NCBI GenBank assembly: GCA_015143295.1
Contig: CM026560.1
Location: forward strand, 2,234,501-2,298,500
DNA from: Tetracentron sinense
Taxonomy: Eukaryota; Streptophyta; Magnoliopsida; Trochodendrales; Trochodendraceae
Direction of reading: 5' to 3'
Length of the DNA stretch: 64,000 nucleotides
The first letter of the stretch is position 1. Every line of letters begins with the position of its first letter. Of the stretch, positions 10,711 through 22,344 are shown piece after piece. Under the pieces are notes generated by a model that ran no database searches, was not told where the DNA came from, and saw nothing but the letters and a program-made list of their open reading frames with translations. A program made the position numbers and the translations under genes.

Positions 10711-13700
10711 TTGGCTATACTTCTCTTTGATTTTAGGGTATAATCAATTTTTATTATATCATATTATCTTCCCTATGAATTTTGGTTACCCTAATGAATC
10801 AATCTTCTATATTCTTGATTATTAGATAATCATTTATTAGGGCTAAGGGATCCCTCTAGTTATTGAGGGAGAGATCAAACCCTTATAAATAAGTGTGATA
10901 CTAATTTTGGTTTTGGATTTTTTCAAAACATCTTTTCATAAGGGATAGATATTTAGAGATATCTAAATCTTGATTATAACCTTCAAGGATTTGGAGATTC
11001 TTTTAGAATATTAAATTAAATTGTTTAATTTATTCTTGAGAGCCCTGAGCAAGTTTTCCATTTGATTTACACCACTTAGATAAGCATTGATATTTCGGCT
11101 AGCATATACTAATGGGATTCTATTTATTAAATGTTAATTAATAAATCCCATGGTGTTTGACACCTTTGCTTAAGCGTTCTTGGAGATTAAAGCTTATTTC
11201 GATTTAAATTGATTCATGGATTTTCGGATTTGTATTTGATTAGAAGAGTCTATACAGTTTCGGTATTTTGGTCATAACTTTGTGACCATAAGTCTGATTT
11301 AGGTCAGTCAGTACATCGTTTCGAAACCGTCGAAAAGATCTACAACTTTCATGAAGAAAGTTTTTCCAGAATCAATCCTTTTGAGGGTCAAAACTTTATT
11401 CGAAAATCTAAAGCGGAAAAATGAGTTTTCTAAATTAATTTCCCAAGAGGCTTTCAAATTTTTCCTAAATTCCATGATTTGATTTTAGAGCATGGAATGC
11501 TATTGAATCGTTTAATGGGCTATCAATTAATTAAATAGTTTAATTATTTGATTAGAGAGCACGGGTTGAGATTTAATTAAATTGTTTAATTATCTGCTTC
11601 AAGTCCAAAGGCTATCATTTAATTAAATGTTAATTGTGATATCACTTATGGTCCCCTAAAAATTTTATGGGAATTATACCATAATTATTGTAGTTTATTT
11701 GGATTAATTACATGTGCTCAGAATTACCGGCTACATAGTATTTATAAGTTTTTATTTGATTAGTAGTTAATCAAGTAATTACATAAATGCCATTGGTTGA
11801 GATACAGGGTTTTATCTCAATGGAATTTTAATTTATAGAGATCAATTATTTTATGGACATTTAATACTATTGTTGAGGATATTATTTTATTTAATTGTTA
11901 AATCGAATAATCTCTAAAGCATTGGCTCTCATGGAAAATTTTGAATTCACCTATTATTGATTTTGAATTTATTTTTGGAATCAATATAAAGTGATTAAAA
12001 ATTAGTAATTTACTGATTTTTATTTTGGTCTTTTAATAGTTATTAGATCAAAATAATATGAAAGAGATTAGATCCCTAACCTAACTGAATTTAATATGGT
12101 GTTTTCTATTTTTTTATCAATTGAGGAATGTGATGATGAATTTTAGGGTTAGATTAAATCTTAGAGAAATTGTTTCTCTCAAAGATTTCCCAAGCATTAA
12201 AGGAAAATAGTTTTCTTTTAATGATGATCTAAAAGCCCTAAGATCTCATTCTTAACATGCTTGTTTTCTTTGTTCTAGGGTTTTTCTATTAGTTGTTAAT
12301 AGAGGCCTTAACCATATGGGAAAGAATTTTCCTAAGGTTAGCAAAATCTTTGTTGAGGTTATGGACTTTCTAAGTAATTTGTCATGTCATGTTATTATTC
12401 ATAGTTGATGAATTATTAATATATATTCTTGTTGAATGGTCAATGAGTTCTATTATCATGTCTTCTTCTCTCTCTATTCTCTTCTCTTTCTTCTTATGGG
12501 TTGTACTCCCCTTGAGCACCCTATTTTGGGTGGTTTATCAAGGTTTCTTATTATGAATATGACGTAATCTTCGTATTAGGAGTTGCTAATTTTTCTTATT
12601 GAGAAATCGTATTGAAGATAGAAGTTGATGGTGATCGCATGGAGAATAAATCTTAGAAGGCGTTCTACAAGAGTAGTTGTACGATTTCTAAGATAACATG
12701 ATCATGTGGACCCATTGTGAGGCTATATTATGTATTTAATGTGATGATTTGTTATAACTTTTACTTGCTTAGAAAAGTTCATAACCCTTGTGATAATGTG
12801 ATTATCGTTTTTGTGCAAATGTTGGATAATTGGATCAAACCCTATAATATGTGTTTTGTTGAAACATAAAAAGTTTGTGTTTAAATAAAACACATTATTA
12901 TAACCCTTTTGGACGTGATGCATGTAGTCCATGTTGAAATTTTTACGTGGAATATGTTACTTGCATGATTATGAGATAATTGTGTCTTAATTGGCATAGA
13001 TGTAAGCTAACAATATTCACGATTATAGGAAGTGCTTGAGTGACACTTATAAACCCCAGTAGAGGTCATAGAGAGTTGTTTAATGACTCTCATAATTTCT
13101 TTTAGAGTTAGGGTTGGTGAACCCTAATGTGCTAAAAATAATCCGTAAAAAATTAAAGGGTAATATAGTCCATTGTGACTTATGAGCTTTAGTGATGCAC
13201 ATGGACACTTTATAATTGTTAGTTTGGGCCCATGGTGCTTGGTATGACCAATGGTCCATTATTTAGATGAATGAACCATCTCAAGCTCATTAATGTTAAA
13301 AATGACCTTTGTACCATTGGATTAGATCCATAAAGATTTTTGTGGCTAGTGGGAGTTCATTGGAATTAGTTTGATCTAATTAAACAAAATTTGATTTATT
13401 ATCATATGATGATTTTGTATATTGTTCTATGCATGTGATGCAATGATAAATATTGTAAATGCTTCTGATATATGCATTAGATGTATAATTTGTTCATGAT
13501 ATTCTGTTTTCCTTCAAGAAAAATATTAAGTGAATTAAATTGGCTAATTTATCATACGGGATAATTTGTCCTATGACATTCCATTATCAATAAGCCTAAG
13601 AATTAATTAGCTTGAGTATTGTCTTGCCAAAAGGTATTGACATAATTCAGTTTGAATTAAACTCCTAGAGCCTTATTTCTATAGTAAATAGGTTTGTGTA

Positions 13701-14102
13701 TGGCCTGATAGGGAGTGTCAACTAAAATAGGGGCACAGCCTTACTTGATCATATGACGAACCAGAATGATGGGTTTCACTTAACCACGGAACATGACGGC
13801 TGAAACAGTGATAGTCATGTTGTCCTTAGAGGTCGCAAGAAAATTGAGAATCACTGATTTACATAAGGAGTTATGCATGAGATGCTCAGTGATGGATAGT
13901 TACTATCCACCTTGTAGTGTATGTGTGGTACTATCCTAAAATTGAAGATTGCATGTGTATTATAAGGCATCCAATGCTCATCAGAAATATGAAGTAACAT
14001 ATTTCCTAATTTTGTAGATTGAGGGGTCTATGAAATTTGACTGAATGATGAGCAATATCATCAAAGATTGAAAGCCCTGATCCAATGATATTATAATGTC
14101 TG
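10711..14102 (+). other. Element B 5' interior, 3.4 kb without recognisable coding
   Basis: AT-rich sequence between the primer binding site and the first gag-like peptide. Only short ORFs occur and none resembles a known family. It contains many TTAATTAAA-type runs. It could be an unusually long leader, or coding sequence decayed past recognition. Confidence 0.5.
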
Positions 14103-16080
14103 AAATATTATGATGTATGTTTTATTCCTATGTCATTCTATAACCTCCTTACCAAGAATTTAATGAGAATCTCTTGACCAATTCAAAGTGTTTGGAATGG
14201 AAAAAGAATCTCAAATTTGTGCTTACTATTTAAAGAGTTGCCCAAGTTCTCACTACTAATGTTAAATCTCATTTGAGATGTTTACTGAATACAAAGGGCT
14301 GCTAGGCAACTTACTATATAAAATGACAAGTAGACACTAAGTTGACTAGGGAAACTCAATCACAAAGAATATGATAAAGATCATTGGATTCATAAATCCC
14401 AATTCTTGGTGCTGAGATAAATTTATGGGATTAGAGGATATGATCCTCAATAAACTCTCGTAGTCCTTTAATATGGTTATGTTGAACAAGTAGGAAATCA
14501 AATTGTCTGAAATCCCACATGTTGCATATGGCTAAAAACATTTGAAGAGTTCAATGCTACTTGCAAAGATGTTCAAAAGACTTGGATTTTCTAAATCCCG
14601 AACATTTATGCAAATGAAAGAAATTCAAGATTTTCAATTGGAAATATATTCCGGTAGTATGGACAAGGGCTCTTCTGAGAAGAAAGGAAAGTATAAGAAT
14701 TGTGTTTCATAGTGAAGCAATTGGTCATTGGATACAGGACAAACCTTTGGAAGGATTGTCCAACTTGTATACTCATCAAGTCCAACTTAATTATTGGAAC
14801 CTCGAGCTCCTAATGCTTGGTATGATCTTGCACAAGTGCAATAGTTGCATGTTTGTTAAGGAGAGAAAAATCTGAATAGATAAAACTTCTACTTGGGAAT
14901 GTGACAAAAGTTGGATGATCGTAATCATATGAATCTTCCATTAAAAGGTAGCTAACTTTATTTCACCTTATTTGAAAAGTTCAAGTAATTCCGCTATGAA
15001 ATAAAGAAACAGCTAGGTAAGTCTTCCATGATTGAGAAGAGTACCTCTTAATAGAAATTTCATAATTTACTCTCATTACATCTTCTCTCAGATAATTCCA
15101 ATAACAAACCATAGCATGATGGTGTTGTTAAATCGAACAATATTAGATATAATTCGATAGAAGATGAGTTTAGGATTCGCATTAGAGATACTTAGTCTCT
15201 ATTTTAGGATAACAAAAGATATTTGTAAATAGGAATACAAGTTTCCTAGTAGAGAAACTGAATCTAGAATTGTTCTAGAAGTGGTAGCTTAATAGACCGA
15301 TAACTATGAGAATTGATAGAGATAAACTCTCTACTCTCACTATACCTAAATAGTACACTAGAACCCACAGGTCCCAGAATCTGTATTTGGACTAACTTTC
15401 ATTTTGATGAAGTAATCAAACTGTTTGATTTTAATCTAAGTATCATTTGTGTACAAATTGGTTAGTGAGAGCATAATTACTTTCCTGGCTCTATGCAAAG
15501 ATAATATTCTTTTCATTGTAAATGAAGTATGAATATTATTCTTCTCTTAGATTTGATCCAGCACTTTTGCAATGAATGACAAAAACTTTGACAATATGTT
15601 TTTTTAGTCCTAAATGGTTTAGAGACAAAAGAAAAATTATATTGTTACTCTCCCAATAACAATCATGTTTTTGTGCAAGTAAGATTCCAAGAAAAGAGTT
15701 TTTACCTTTATCGAATGGAATTTGTTTCTCTTAGATATGTGATATCATGAGAAAGTATACTTGTACTAGACCGGATATTCATCACATGTTGATGTGATAA
15801 AATATTGGTCAGGTTAGTCCGGAGCATTGCAGAATGGTAAAGCACAAGCAAGTTAATTTCAGAAAATGACTGTTGGACAGTATCATTTTTGTTTAGTCTT
15901 TTAAGACTGTGGTTATCGATAATAAATTTACAAGTTGCTAGTGTTATTGCATCACTACAATAGTTGTGGTAAAAAAAGACATGACTCATTTATATTAAGT
16001 TATGCTTCAGCTGGTGTTTGAGAAACATCACTGAGAAGATGGGCATTACATCTAATTGGCTTAGAGTGCACGTGGGCGAT
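14103..16080 (+). pseudogene. Element B downstream copy, gag-pol remnant
   Basis: Collinear with 6337-8257 and decayed in the same way. Here the gag start is preserved: an ATG near 14130 opens MSFYNLLTKN, followed by a W-N-G-K-type gag segment. Traces of the CCHC knuckle (about 14700-14745), of the RT/RNase H junction (about 15755-15840) and of the RNase H C-terminus (16020-16075) are visible. The uninterrupted sequence at 14151-14165 shows the pre-insertion site of element A. Confidence 0.65.
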
Positions 16081-18240
16081 TGTTGGACATATATGCCCTC
16101 AAAAGCCAGTAAGAGACTTTTCTATGTTGATTAAACAAACATCATATTCACACAACCAACTATAAAGGGTATTTATATTATTTACTGTATCATTTGATAA
16201 TGACATAAAGTTCCATAGGTAACATTGTAGGAAAATCATGCAAAGGTTGCGAGGAGATATGATTTTCGGGTTCCATGTAAACCTAATATTGTTCGAAGCC
16301 TCTAGAGTACTGGTTAGGCGTCGTACTTCATCATGGTTTGCACATGTGTAGTTATATGAGATAGTGTGATGAATCTCATTCACAGAGAGTGGTGACTCTT
16401 GACTAACATGTGAGTATATGTAGCAAGTACATAATACTGAACGGGGTCACTAGTGGATACCCTATAGAATACACTGTCAGATTGTATTAGGGTTATCCAT
16501 TTGACAAATTATCTTTAGACTTGAGAGGTTAACATCTTCTCAGACATCTATCTATATGGCTTTGATATGCCAATCAGCAATGTCAAATACACAGGACTAA
16601 CTCCGGGTACGTTGGGTCATGTACACAATGTTAGGAGAAATATGTAAACACTCAATAAGGAATCCACAACTCCTTAATTGGAGATAATGATATCAAGATG
16701 ATACTTGTTGAACTGAACTGTTAATCTAATATTGGTGCTTTTCGGTAAAATGGTCTTTATCGAAGTTGATATTTTCAATATGGAAAAGTATATATAAATA
16801 TATATATATATATGTCAGTTCTTTTCTAATGTTTCTTCAAAAGTTTTTTGGAGGTTCAGTTCAATCAAAAGGTAATCATGAGAAAGGGTTCTATTCATAA
16901 GTTAGGCACTAGACAGTGGAATTGTTCCAATCCTGAAAGCTTACAAGTGATATTGGAATGTGGAAGGATTTATTTGTGAATATATTGTGAGATGGTACTT
17001 ACAAATAATTCTCTAATTTCTGAAGATTAATCACATTGTGTCAATAGACATTAATTGTGATTGGTGGAAGTCCAGGGATATAGATAAAATTTTATAATCC
17101 TAATGGAGTGTAGGAAATGTGTTTCCTAGTAACAATGCTTTAACCAAAAGGTTGAGTACTTGGTCCCACAACCGGAAATAGGAGATCTCTTTAGATCTCA
17201 CACACAACGACCTTCTTAAAGTATTTAATTTAATTATTAATTAAATTAATTAATTTCTCTAAGTAATCACTATATGATATAGTGAAGCTCTAAAAGGTGG
17301 AATCACATTAGATGTGAAAAACCATATGGGTAGGACCTATTGGGGATTTTGTTAAAAGAATCAAAAATTGTCCTAACGGTTTGTGAAACCCTAAGGGGCG
17401 TGTGGAGTGGGGCCCACCTAGGGTGAGACGCCCACTTCAAGGAGAGACCTATTATTAATTAGTTTCTAATTAACTAAACTCTTTATTGGATAAGGTTTGT
17501 TAGTTAATTAGTTAGTTAGTTAGTTACTAATTAAAGATCCCCTATTTGTTAGGGATCTATTAGTTTCTTGCTAATCAAGGAATCCTAATTGGATTACAAT
17601 AAAGATAAGATTAGTTAAACACTAATGGATAAGGTTAGTTTCTATTAATGATTAATCCTAATTAATTAGGAGAAATCAAGAATAGAAAGAATTGTGGAAT
17701 CCTTATTGGATAAGGATTAGGAGTCTTGAGTTGCAAGCAACCCAAGATTCCATATATAAAGGGTGGACGTCCAAGGCTTTGGGACATAATAAATTTCCAG
17801 AATTTTTCCTCTCCTCCCTCAATATCTCATGCCCCTCTCTCTCCTCTCAAAGGTGTACGGTCACCTTTCCCCCTTTTCTTCTTCTATTTGTTTTCTAGTT
17901 TGAAAATAAAGAATAAGAATATCAAGGATCTTGTTAATCAATAAAGAGTTCTTAATAATAAAGATTAGATCTTTATTTCAAGATCCTAGAGCTGAAAATT
18001 TGGAAGGGGCATTAGATTCCATTTGAGAAAGCTTTAAAGAAAAAAGAAAAAAAAGTTCATGTGAATCGACAGGAGACTTGACACTTGTGAAGTTTTGCGA
18101 GTATTATTCTAAGTCACAAAGGTGATTGTTATTTCTTACCTTCATTGAATAAAATCAATTAGAATCTTAGTCAGATCTTGGGATTCGATGTATGCCCCCC
18201 AGGAACTGTTTTTCTAAAATTAAAAAGAGGCATACTTTCA
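16081..18240 (+). repeat. Element B right LTR (2160 bp)
   Basis: Starts TGTTGGACATATATGCCC and ends CATACTTTCA, like the middle LTR. It lacks the SINE and keeps a TATA box at 17751-17760. It abuts C gag codons at 18241. The first five bases there are CAATC, so that would be the target duplication, but the other side is outside the window. Confidence 0.87.
17546..17760 (+). promoter_or_regulatory. Element B palindrome cluster and TATA box
   Basis: AT-rich palindromes precede the TATA box: an AGATCCC/GGGATCT pair around 17546-17569, the perfect CCTAATTAATTAGG at 17657-17670, and AATCCTTAT/ATAAGGATT arms at 17698-17718. CATATATAAAGG follows at 17751. The middle LTR keeps the palindromes (for example 10109-10122) but has lost the TATA. 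Confidence 0.55.
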
Positions 18241-18672
18241 CAATCTTTGCCTCAAAACACTAGTAGTGAATGTGAGGAACTTAAAGCTAAAGTTAAGGAT
18301 TTAACTAGTACTATTCTCAAATTCACTGATGACCTAAAGAATTTAGAAAGACTATTAGGCCAACAAAGATGTGTGTTTAGTAAAGTCGGACTTGGCCATA
18401 ATTCTTCATTGAAACAAAAGGATTACCAAAACTTCTGTACTAAACCAAATAGTAACTTAACTCTATCTTCTATTGCTTTCTATAATGGAAAGAAGGTAGT
18501 TAAGAAAATTTACGTTCCAAAGGGAACATCCTTTCCAAAGACTAACTATAAAGGACCAAAGATGGTTTGGGTTCTAAAGGGAACATATCCTCCCAAGACC
18601 AGCCATAAATCAGTTTGGGTACCAACCAAAACGGTTTGGGTACCAAGGGAAATATATCTTGGAGATACTTGA
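18241..18672 (+). pseudogene. gag: Element C gag C-terminal fragment
   Basis: The frame opens straight from the end of the B LTR, so the N-terminal half lies left of the B insertion. It encodes a coiled-coil segment (CEELKAKVKDLTSTILKF), the conserved LLGQQRCVFSKVGLG block and a tail with repeated W-V-P-[KT] motifs, ending at TGA 18670. Element G gag (53225-53957) has the same blocks and stops at the equivalent place, so this stop is probably the natural gag end, with pol in another frame. The coding is otherwise intact here. Confidence 0.8.
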
Positions 18673-18690
18673 ATTTATCTTGTAGGTATG

Positions 18691-21600
18691 CTTCAAGTCA
18701 AGTACCTCCAAATCCACTTAGTTCTTGGATAGTGGATGCTCAAGGCATATGACTGGAAATAAAAAGCTATTCATTCCAATCTCTCCTAAAGATGGAGGGC
18801 ATGTGACCTTCAGAGACAACGCGAAAGGAAAGATCATCGGTATAGGTAATGTTGGTAAAAATAATTCTACTTTTATTGAAAATGTTTTATTAGTAGAAGG
18901 GTTAAAACATAATCTTATTAGCATAATTCAATTGTGTGATAAAAGGGTTAAATATATCCTTTAAAGCTAATATGTGTTTAATTAAAGATAAAGATACCAT
19001 TAACACTATGTTTATTGCTCATCAAAATAAAAATGTGTATATCATAGATTTTGATGAATTGACTTCTCAGAATATGATATATTTCTCTGCATTGAATGAA
19101 GCTAGTTGGTTATGGCATAGAAGACTAGGTCATGCTAGTATGGATTTATTGGCAAAACTATCTCGAAATGAACTTGTTAAATGATTGTCTAAAATTAAGT
19201 TCACTACAGATAAAGTGTGTGATGCATGCCAATTAGGAAAACAAATTAAGACATCTTTTAAAAAGAAGAAAGAAATTTTCACTTCTAGCCCATTGGAGTT
19301 ATTGGATATGGATTTATTTGGTCCTAATAATGTTACTAGCCTATGAGGTAAAATATATACCTTTGTGATTATTGATGACTATTCTAGATATACTTTGGTA
19401 TTATTTTTATCGCATAAGAGTGAAGCACATATTTTATTAGCAAAGTTTTGTAAAAGAGTGTAAAATGAAAAAGACTATACAATTAATAACATTAGAAGTA
19501 ATAGAGGTGGAAAATTTAAAAATAAATAACTAGAATTATTTTGTGAAGAAAATGACTTTAATCAAAACTTCTCCGCACCAAGAACACTTCAATAAAACGG
19601 AGTTGTTGAACGTAAAAATAAATCTCTTCAAGAAATGGCAAGAACAATGCTTAATAAACATAAGCTTCCAAACTATTTTCGGACGGAAGCAATAAATACT
19701 TCATGATATGTAATTAATAGGGTTTTCATAAGAAACAAACTTAATAAAACACCCTATGAATTATGGAAAGGAAGATCACCTAACGTAGGCTACCTTAGAG
19801 TGTTTGGTTGCAAATGTTTTATATTAAATGACAAACACAATTTAAAGAAATTTGAAGCTAAATCTAATTAAGGGATCTTTCTAGAATATTCAAAAAATAG
19901 TAAAGCCTATAGAGTGTTTAACAAGAAAACACTAGTTATTGAAGAATCCATTCATTTAGTCTTTGATGAATCAAATCCATTTGAAAAGACCAAAATTGAT
20001 AAAATTTGAATATAATGGAAAACCTATCTAAAAAAGTTTTAAATATAGAAATTGACAAAGAAGAAAATAATAATGATAAAAATCCTTTTGAAATTGAAAA
20101 TGAGGAAGAAGATGAAAATGAAAATGGTTATCGACTTCCTAAAGCATGAAAAATTATAAAAGATCATCTTAAGGAACTTATTTGAGGAGATATAGAAAAA
20201 TGTATTAGAACAAGAAGAAATCTTTGTAATAACATTGCCTTCCTATTTCAAATTAAACCAAAGAATGCAATTGAAGCTATTAATGATGAATCATGAGCAA
20301 TTGTCATGCAAGAAGAGCTAAATCAATTTGAACGAAACCAAGTATGAAACTTAGTTCCTAGACCTTATGATAAAACAAGTATTAGAACTAAATGGATTGT
20401 TAGAAACAAAAAAGATGAAAATAAAAATATTATTAAAAATAAAGCAAGATTGGTAGCCCAAGGTAACAACCAAAAGGAAGGAATCAACTATGAAGAAACC
20501 TTTGCTCCGATTACTAGACTAGAGGCAATAAGAATGTTAATTGTATTTGCTAGCTATAAAGATTTTAAATTATTTCAAATAGATGTTAAAAGTGTATTTT
20601 TAAATAGATATATTTCGAATGAAGTATATGTTGAACAACCTCTATGTTTTGAAGATCATAAAAATCTTAATCATGTGTTTAAATTAACTAAGGTCTTATA
20701 TGGATTGAAACAAGCTCCTAGAGCTTGGTATGATAGACTTAGTAGATTTTTTTTTGAAAATGATTTTATTAGAGAAAAGATTGACACAACTCTATTTGTA
20801 AAATCCAAAAATAAAGATATGCTTATTGTTCAAATCTATGTTGATGGTATTGTTTTTAGATTTACTAATAAAAATTTGTGTCAAGAATTTTCTAAGTCTA
20901 TACAGGATGAGTTTGAAATGAACATGATGAGAGAACTAAACTTCTTTCTCGAATTTCAAACTAAGGAATGAACTTTCATCAACCAAGTCAAGTACACAAA
21001 AGAACTTCTCAAGAAATTTGGGATGGACAACTCTAAAGAAAGCGATACTCCTATGAGTCCATCTACAAAGGTTGACAATGATGAAAAATGCATTAATGTT
21101 GAAGAAAAGAAATACCGAGGTATGATTGGTAGCTTACTATATTTAACTGCTAGTAGGCCGAACATCATGTTTAGTGTATGTATCTGTGCTAGATTTCAAT
21201 CGTGTCCAAAAGAATCTCATATGGTAGCTGTTAAAAGAATTTTCAAATACTTACTAGGCACTATTGACTTAGGATTCTGGTATCCTAAGAACACCTCATT
21301 ATAACTAATTAGTTATTTCGATGCGGACTTTTCCGGGTGCAAAGTTGATCGGAAGAGCACAAGTGGTACTTGCCATTTCCTAGGACACTCTTTTGTCTCA
21401 TGGTTTAGTAAGAAACAAAACTTTGTAGCTCTATCTACAGCCGAGGCCGAGTATGTAGCTGCCGAAAGTTGTTGTGGTCAAACTCTATACATGAAACATC
21501 AATTAGAAGACTTGAAATTATTTTATGATAAAATTTCAATCAAGTGTGATAATACTAGTGCAATATGTATGACCAAAAATCCAATACAACACTCTAGAAC

Positions 21601-21787
21601 AAAGCATATTGAGCATATTGAATCAAAATATCATTTCATAAGAGACCATGTTCAAAATGGAGATGTGTTGGAGTTTGTTGATACAAACAACCAACTAGCT
21701 GATATCTTCACTAAACATCTTCAATATGAAAGATTTAGTACTTTAAGAAGAGAATTAGGCATGGCTAGACAAAGTGAAATAAAGTGA
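18691..21787 (+). pseudogene. pol: Element C pol: protease, integrase, RT, RNase H
   Basis: Protease has its DSG site in LDSGCSRHMTG (18725-18757), preceded by a TAG. A frameshift near 18940 leads to the GAG-pre-integrase motif WLWHRRLGHAS, the integrase zinc-binding pair CDACQLGK, then the core. The second catalytic Asp, normally in an R-S-D-x-G-G motif, reads Asn (RSNRGG, near 19495), while the Glu in NGVVERKN remains. RT has QIDVKSVFLN and LYGLKQAPRAW, but the YVDD box reads YVDG (near 20840). RNase H keeps its motifs to the TGA at 21785. Many in-frame stops occur, at least three of them TGA where the family has Trp. Not functional. Confidence 0.88.
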
Positions 21788-22000
21788 TACATGTTTGCTT
21801 AAAATGAAAACTTTGGTCTAAATGTGCTTAATGATGATATCTTACTAAAAAAGAATGAGCTGAATGTTTGATAATTATGCTAAAATGTTTAAATGATTAA
21901 TTGTTGTTCAAATTCAATGTTTTGAATGATGTAAGAATGAATTAGTCAAGAGAAAATCAAATTCAAGTTGAAAAATAAAATTATTAAAATTTGTGCATAA

Positions 22001-22150
22001 AGACGTTGATGGATATTGTTCATGAAGGATCAAACATCGACGACACAAGACATTTTTTAAATTCCAGTAACTTGTTAAGGCTTGACATCGATGTTAGCTG
22101 ATGAATCCATTTAAGACGTCGACGACAGGGCTTGTAAGTATAAAAGTAAC
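22001..22150 (+). promoter_or_regulatory. Candidate internal promoter of element C env-like gene
   Basis: Between RNase H and the env-like start lie ACATCGATGT (22085-22094), GACGTCGACGAC with palindromic core CGTCGACG at 22117-22124, and related sites at 22001 and 22034. The TATA-like GTATAAAAGTA follows at 22138-22148. The motifs share the TCGTCGACG core with this element's own LTR promoter (25266-25358). The start codon is about 206 bp downstream, after a CT-rich leader. Confidence 0.5.
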
Positions 22151-22344
22151 CTAAAATCTGATTATTATTTTTTTCAAAAAAAAATACTCTTTAACTTCAT
22201 CCCTTTCGTATTCAATTGTTCCATTCCCTCCAAAACCTATTCAAACCTCCAAATCACTCCAAATCTCATTCCATTTGATCTTAAACCCTTCAATTCTTCC
22301 TAAACCTCATTTCCCCAATTCTTCTATGCATGATGCGGTGAAGA

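Larger units (their letters stand above)
6337..18240 (+). mobile_element. Element B: tandem copia element (interior-LTR-interior-LTR), decayed
   Basis: 6337-8257 and 14156-16080 are the same 3' interior sequence, and each runs directly into an LTR (8258-10696 and 16081-18240). This is the layout expected of two elements sharing a central LTR, with a third LTR and the start of the first interior left of element A and outside the window. The array is inserted in the gag of element C. Confidence 0.8.
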
